In this document: positions 58,730 to 64,000 of the stretch, piece by piece
Numbering within the stretch: position 1 is the stretch's first letter
Layout of the letters: every line of letters begins with the position of its first letter
Source: Taxillus chinensis
Lineage: Eukaryota > Streptophyta > Magnoliopsida > Santalales > Loranthaceae
Length of the DNA stretch: 64,000 nucleotides
Direction of reading: 5' to 3'
Assembly (NCBI GenBank): GCA_023512835.1
Contig: CM042089.1
Span: 14,517,965-14,581,964, forward strand
Made by a program: the position numbers and the translations under genes
Notes under the pieces: model-generated
The model's database searches: none
What the model was told of the DNA's origin: nothing
The model's input: only the letters and a program-made list of their open reading frames with translations

Positions 58730-61106
58730 TAAGGTATTTTGTTATTTTACAAGTTTGATTTGGTTATTATACAAGTTTGGATTGAATTTGATTAGAACAA
58801 TTTGATTGTATGTTATGTCAGTAATTATGGATTTAATGTGCATGCCAATTAATTAATAATATACTATTATTTTTTATAAAATATTAGTAATGATAATTTA
58901 TAATTATAATTATAATATTATATGTAAAATAATTATAAATTATTGGATATATGATATATTGGTATGTGATATATGTAATATAATTATATTGATAAATTAT
59001 AGTTTATGTATATTATTTTTTTCTTTTAGTAATATATTAATAATTAAAGAATGTAAATTTATTTAAATTATAAAAAAGATTAGGTTTTTAAATTAAATGA
59101 GTGGCTCATGAACTCGAATAGTTTATAAGTTATTACCTAATCACGTGACTTTCGATGGATGATAATACCTTTTCTTTGATATAAAATTACAAAATGTTCA
59201 CATGTGTTTTGGGTTGGAATTGAGATAAAGGTGAGTTTGATAATGTTGTGTTTTTAAAAGAAGTTATTTTTAGTTGTGTTGGTAAAAAATGTGTTGTGTT
59301 TGATAAAATATATTTTTAAAATTGTTGTAAATTTTGAAAGTATTAGCTCATTTGATACGTGAAAATAAAATTGGGGGAAATTAAATTATTAAAAGAATGA
59401 AATTGACATGAGAAATGGAATAAAATTTTTGATTACTTTTCCTGCATTTGGTATGCAAGAACAAGTAAGGTACTATATTAAAGCAATTATTAAAATATTC
59501 TTATAATTATTAAATTTTATTTTAAAAAACTTTTATTTTTTCTTCCCCTTCCATCTTCTCCATATCACAACCCGCAATGCATGTTGTCCCTAAGAAGAAC
59601 AAGATCTCCATGTCGTAGTTGATCACCAAAAATTGCTTGCCTCTCCATGTCGTCGCCCCTCTATGTTGCTACCGACCGACAGATTGCCAAAGACTAGAGA
59701 GAGAGATCAATGATGAGACCATGATGGTGTCAGCTTGAAACGTAGCACTTCATTTGAGTCTTAAGTCATCCTATAACCATCTCACCGGATATGACCGTAA
59801 ATTTGATTTCCTTATGTAAGGGAATCAATCTAAACCTTAGATATGGGATGAATCAATCTACTTCTATATGTGGTATAATAATTTCACGTGAATTATTGAT
59901 TCTTTTACTATGCATCAATGCATGAATCAAATTTAATTCATTTTCTCTTTCTTTTTGCATACATGACCTATGTGTTTGGTACGTTAAAATTAAATTTAAT
60001 GTGAGTCAATCTCTCTTCTCCTCCCACCTCTCCTCCCTCCATTCAGGTTGTCACTATCTCCCTTCTCCTCTCCTCCCTCCTAAAATCCCACGGCAATGGC
60101 CACATCACGAGGATCACCACCGCTCACTTTGCCGCCGCTCCCATTTCCTCTCTATCCCTCTTCCCTCGCCTCCTCCCTTGACGTTGTGCGCACGCACGCG
60201 CGCGCGCACGGGATAGGTGTTTTAATATGTTAAGATTTTGTTAAAATTAAAGGATTTATTTTAAGGTTAATGTTAGTATTTTCAATATTTTAAAAACTAT
60301 TTCTTGGTAAGGTATTTTTGAAAAGCAATCCTAAAATTATTTATGTTTTAAATAAGTTTTTTTTAGTTTACCAAACCCCTTTAACATGTTTTTATTTGTT
60401 TCATAAACAAAAACAATGTCAAAAATATTAACAAACTGATCCAAAAATTATATTATTAATACAATTACTGTTAGTCCCGCACTATTAATTATCTCAAAAT
60501 ATCTTTATTAATACACTTTAATACATTTACATACATAGTTACCAATTTTAATTCATAACATTAGTGGTATTATCCCACGAGTTATGTCAACTTTGATGGT
60601 AATAATTTATATCACTACAATCACAATTTTATTTTAAAGAACATTTAGTAGTCTTAGATGTACCTTTTAAAACAAATTGGGATACATCAATTTGAATCGA
60701 GACAAATCACCCATTGACGCATAGTGCCCATTCAAACTCACCTTCCCTCTGGATAAAGAAAACTAGATAAACCAATACTGGTTATTGAAGTAATCCTTAC
60801 AACATTAGAAGTTACAACAATTGACATTCACCGAAGCAAATATCGCCGAGGTAACAAGAGAAGAATCCCCACCCCATTACAAGAAACAATGATTTCCGAT
60901 ATTATACAAATTATAGAACTAAGAAGTGAGATTTCCTGCAGTTAGGTTTGATTCTTCAACGATTTCCCCAACACGTGCAGCTTTCTGTGTCTCCTGCATT
61001 CAAATAGCCATTGGAAACGCCAAGCCATTACCCCAGTATAGCGCTTTGAGCTCAGGGTAACATCACGACACCAACCAAAAGTTTAGGCCACACCGCGATC
61101 CTATGA
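58730..61106. other. Intergenic DNA with possible MITE copies
   Basis: AT-rich. At 59345 (CATTTGATACGTGAAAATAA), 59450 (CATTTGGTATGCAAGAACAA) and 59976 (GTTTGGTACGTTAAAATTAA) similar end-like motifs recur; they also resemble the element at 29938. 59225 and 60385 carry TTTGGTAA/TTTACCAAAC-type ends in opposite orientation. A CG/CA dinucleotide run lies at 60188-60208. The region after 60700 is probably the ING2-like gene's downstream flank. No genes seen. Confidence 0.4.
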
Positions 61107-62713
61107 TCATTGTGGCAGTACTGTGCAGGTGGGACAATACCACTTCCCTTTGAATCTTGTCTCAGGGGTGAGCCCAACACAAGAATAATGAAACCATTCA
61201 CCTCCTTGACACTGTCAATAGTAGAGTACCCCGTAAATCATAATACGTAAAATGAAGCTACATGCACTCAAAATAACAAAAAAGACATGTTTGGTACTTT
61301 TTCTAGATTTTGTGTTTTGATTTCATGACTTAAATATTATTAGATTTGGGATTTGAATCATAATTTTGTAAAAAAAGGTGTGCTTGGCAAGAGAGAATGT
61401 ATTTAAAAAAAATATGTTCTTTTAAAACTTAATCCCACCATAAAAATTAATACAAAAATAATATAATGAGCCAAGTAATAAAGTAGAAAAAAGAAAGATA
61501 AATAAATAAATAAATAGAGTCCTACCCAGAAAATTAAATTTAGATTTGAAAATAGAGCTAAATTCAAAAATTGTTACTTGGACTCACGTTTTCAAACAGC
61601 AACTTAAATCCAAACACCAAATCGCATCTACCAAAAAAAAAAAATACAGGATGCGCATTTTGATTGATAAATACATAATTGCATTATGAAAAGTGCAAAC
61701 TAAACGCTTTAAGCATTATGTTTATTGCCTATCAATCAAACTTAAGCCCTATGTAATTACTTTGACACATTAAAGTTATAAAAGAAAAAAAAGGCACCTA
61801 GCCAACTTTAAGTACTTCAGTTCTATCTGTGAGCAACCTGATTAGGCCTAGGGTCAACCTTCAGTCAATGGTGTAAGTACTTCTTTTACCAGTCCACAAT
61901 GTAGGCTCTATTATCATACACAGTCATGGAGAGAGAGGGGGGGGGGGGGGGGGGGCGGTGGTTGAACCTACTTCTACAGAAATATAACGGTACTTAAAAT
62001 AAGAAAGTAGCAGGGGAAAATAAGAGACTCACATTTTCATTGTCACAAGCAATCATATCCCCAAAAGAAACCTAAAAAAGATAAAATAGGTTAATGTAGA
62101 ACGTTAGTAAAAACATACAGCAGAGCAAGAGAAAAAAATATACGAAGTGATGTACTTACTAGCTGCCCAGGAGGTGGTGAGAAAGACAGTAACTATATTT
62201 TTGGCACTGTAATAACAAAAAACTAAAAGTCCATACCTGATGACAGACACAGTAAGTAGGTTCATTTGGATCGATTGGTTGATCAGCATCAAAAGGTGTT
62301 GAAAATTCCTTTTTATGACCCCCTGGAGGAGGCATGAGCTCAAAATCCCTATCACGGTCTGGATCCCAATCCCTGTCCCTGTACTCAGGCCTCCTTGATT
62401 GAGGTGTACCATAAAGTGACTTCCGCTTTTCGCTTTTTGGAACAATAGGCAATGGAGGAAGGATTGCTGGTTCATCCTGTGATATTTTTCCCTCTGAAAT
62501 TTGAGGATAGCAAATTGAACAAATGTGAAAAGGACAAGTAACGAATACGATACATGTAGCATGAAAGCTGGCTGCAAGCCCTTAAAAAGAACTGGGCTAA
62601 TTTGCATCTAACATACCTTGCTTAAGATCTTCTGCAAAGTTTGTCAAATCTTCATCAAGACGTTTTATGTGGCTGTCTATCTGAACAAATGCAATTTCAG
62701 ATGCTAAAAATCT
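61107..62713 (-). CDS. ING2: ING2-like PHD-finger protein, 3' exons (gene continues beyond the window)
   Basis: Minus-strand exons with GT-AG borders: 62617-62713 ([20 protein letters not shown], then EDLKQ), 62237-62493 ([27 protein letters not shown]-rich linker; [21 protein letters not shown]), 62033-62071 ([13 protein letters not shown]) and 61107-61211 ([20 protein letters not shown], then KGKWYCPTC and stop). Phases join correctly. All eight zinc ligands (C4HC3) of the PHD finger are present. This finger in plant ING proteins reads H3K4me3 and recruits histone acetyltransferase complexes (family knowledge). The N-terminal ING helices come from exons that must lie to the right of the window. 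The start of the 62713 exon ([11 protein letters not shown]) differs from the usual LAQQAYDLVDS, so its acceptor is less certain. The intron at 61212-62032 holds a 19-base G run (61937-61955). Confidence 0.93.
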
Positions 62714-64000
62714 CTGGCACAACATAATCTGACTTGTTATTTTCCTTCCAGACAATGGTTTGCCAGTAATTTAATACTGAAAGCTAAAAAAATTACCCTT
62801 TCTAACTTCTGGAACACAATGTCATGGAATATTTATGTGTAGAGGTTGTTCTTTAGTTAGTGTAGAGCACATGGCTTATCCTTTCCAATTCAGTTACCAT
62901 ACAATATATAGACACACACACACACACACACATAATGATTAATCAAATTAGCTTGTTTACCTGTCCATAAAACTTTATTTTTATACAGAAATAATATCTT
63001 TTATGAGTCCATTACAGTTTTAAAAATGACAAAAACAGTGAAAAAAAGATAGTGGTTATAACAGTCAGTAAAAAGATATTACAAAAGATCATGGTGAATA
63101 TCCTAAATCCCAATAAGGCAATAACTTACTAAAAGGTCAGTAAACAACTTTACAGAACCATTTAATATGAAGTTTAGGTCTACTAATCTTCTCCTTGGTG
63201 TAAAAAATTTTCAAATGAAATAAAGGGGTTTTACAGCTTACAACCATCCTTCACTTTAAATTCTTCATTAAGGAGGTTTTGACTCCCTGGATTTCGCTGA
63301 TATGGAAAATATGATTCCAAAATAAAAATGTCTATTATTAAGTAAAAACAAACATCAAACTTGTATTGAGAGTATTGGATACCATCATTTTTCATGATTT
63401 ATATTAAGGATTGAACCAGTGGGTGAGCCAAGTTGTGGATTTTCATACTGTCATAGTTGTGCTAGTACCAAACTATTGGATAAAGAAGCCCAAAGTGGAT
63501 TCAATAGTCCTCTGCCGCAAAAGCCCAATTTTAAAAAACATTCTTAAAACAGACTCCAACCAAATATCTGCTTAGGTTATCCTTCTAAATCGAGGGGTGC
63601 GTGTTGGGGTTACATGGGAACCAAGATCCTTCCTGGGAAATGTTCATGTTAGATAGAATTTTCTCCTCTATAGCCTAGTGTCAATAGCCTAGTGTCTTCT
63701 TTGGCAATCAGCAAACAGCTGGTTATATTACTAAGACTTTGTCTATCATAAAAAAATGGTTATCAGAATTATAGGGCGCTTATACGTGGGTTTGGGGGCA
63801 GAGGGCGGGTTTGAGCTAAAGGAGGTGGGAGGAGATATCAGAATCGGAGGGCAGGACACAGAAGAAAAGAAACTCAATTTTCTGCAACTCACATGTGTAT
63901 CTGTGGGTTATATTTCGTTCTTTTATTTTCTTTTGGGGTTGTTTGATTGACAGAGAGCCTTAAAATCATACATATACAACTGTTCACTCCCGCATACAAC
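62714..64000. other. Probable long intron of the ING2-like gene
   Basis: No coding block of the ING family is visible. A CA run is at 62913-62931. The frame at 63756-63950 has no domain. The next upstream exon must lie beyond 64000 or be too short to see. Confidence 0.5.

Noticed and set aside
60001..60216. 71-codon Ser/Pro/His-rich frame
   Set aside because: CT-rich low-complexity sequence with no homolog recognised.

Overview
This is nuclear DNA of a flowering plant, probably a eudicot; I cannot name the species. The evidence is split plant genes with GT-AG introns, a plastid-targeted ferredoxin, a plant-specific X8 cell-wall protein, and dense Ty1/copia, Ty3/gypsy, TRIM and hAT elements in AT-rich DNA. 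There is no prokaryotic or organellar signature and no CRISPR array.

Layout. 1-334: a TRIM cut by the window edge. 335-2694: a minus-strand gypsy-type LTR. 2696-4665: an AT-rich element with arms of about 500 bp in inverted orientation. 6472-25279: a Ty1/copia element on the minus strand with both LTRs, a tRNA-iMet primer site and decayed gag, protease, integrase, RT and RNase H. Inside it lie an 11-kb Tekay/Del-like Ty3/gypsy chromovirus (9329-20406, plus strand, TSD CATAA), which splits the copia integrase, and a solo LTR (23172-24523). 25518-28812: a plus-strand solo LTR (TSD AACTA) that contains a minus-strand solo LTR (26512-28389, TSD AGACA). 29-35.8 kb: AT-rich intergenic DNA with LTR remnants and MITE-like inverted repeats.

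Genes. FdC1-like ferredoxin (35809-36246, +, one exon); a decayed GBF-interacting-protein-1-like gene (46855-50453, +); an AHL16/TEK-like AT-hook protein (51128-51946, +, one exon); an X8-domain secreted protein (54541-55811, +, four exons); the last two exons of a PRS4-like phosphoribosyl-pyrophosphate synthetase (57867-58194, +, probably a fragment); and the 3' half of an ING2-like PHD-finger gene (61107-62713, -), whose 5' exons must lie beyond the window. They share no pathway; this is an ordinary gene island beside a TE nest.

A second nest sits between FdC1 and the GIP1-like gene. A copia RNase H relic is split by a hAT transposon (38913-45122), whose transposase is in turn split by a 2.8-kb solo LTR (39831-42597, TSD CTCAC); the transposase frame runs straight across that insertion point.

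The least ordinary signal is at the U3 ends of the Tekay-like LTRs. Each carries 277-278 extra bases before an internal copy of the polypurine-tract/LTR-start junction, as if plus-strand priming had moved to an upstream tract and turned former internal sequence into LTR. The related solo LTR at 25518 looks like a shorter version. I found no defence, signalling or biosynthetic system that looks new.
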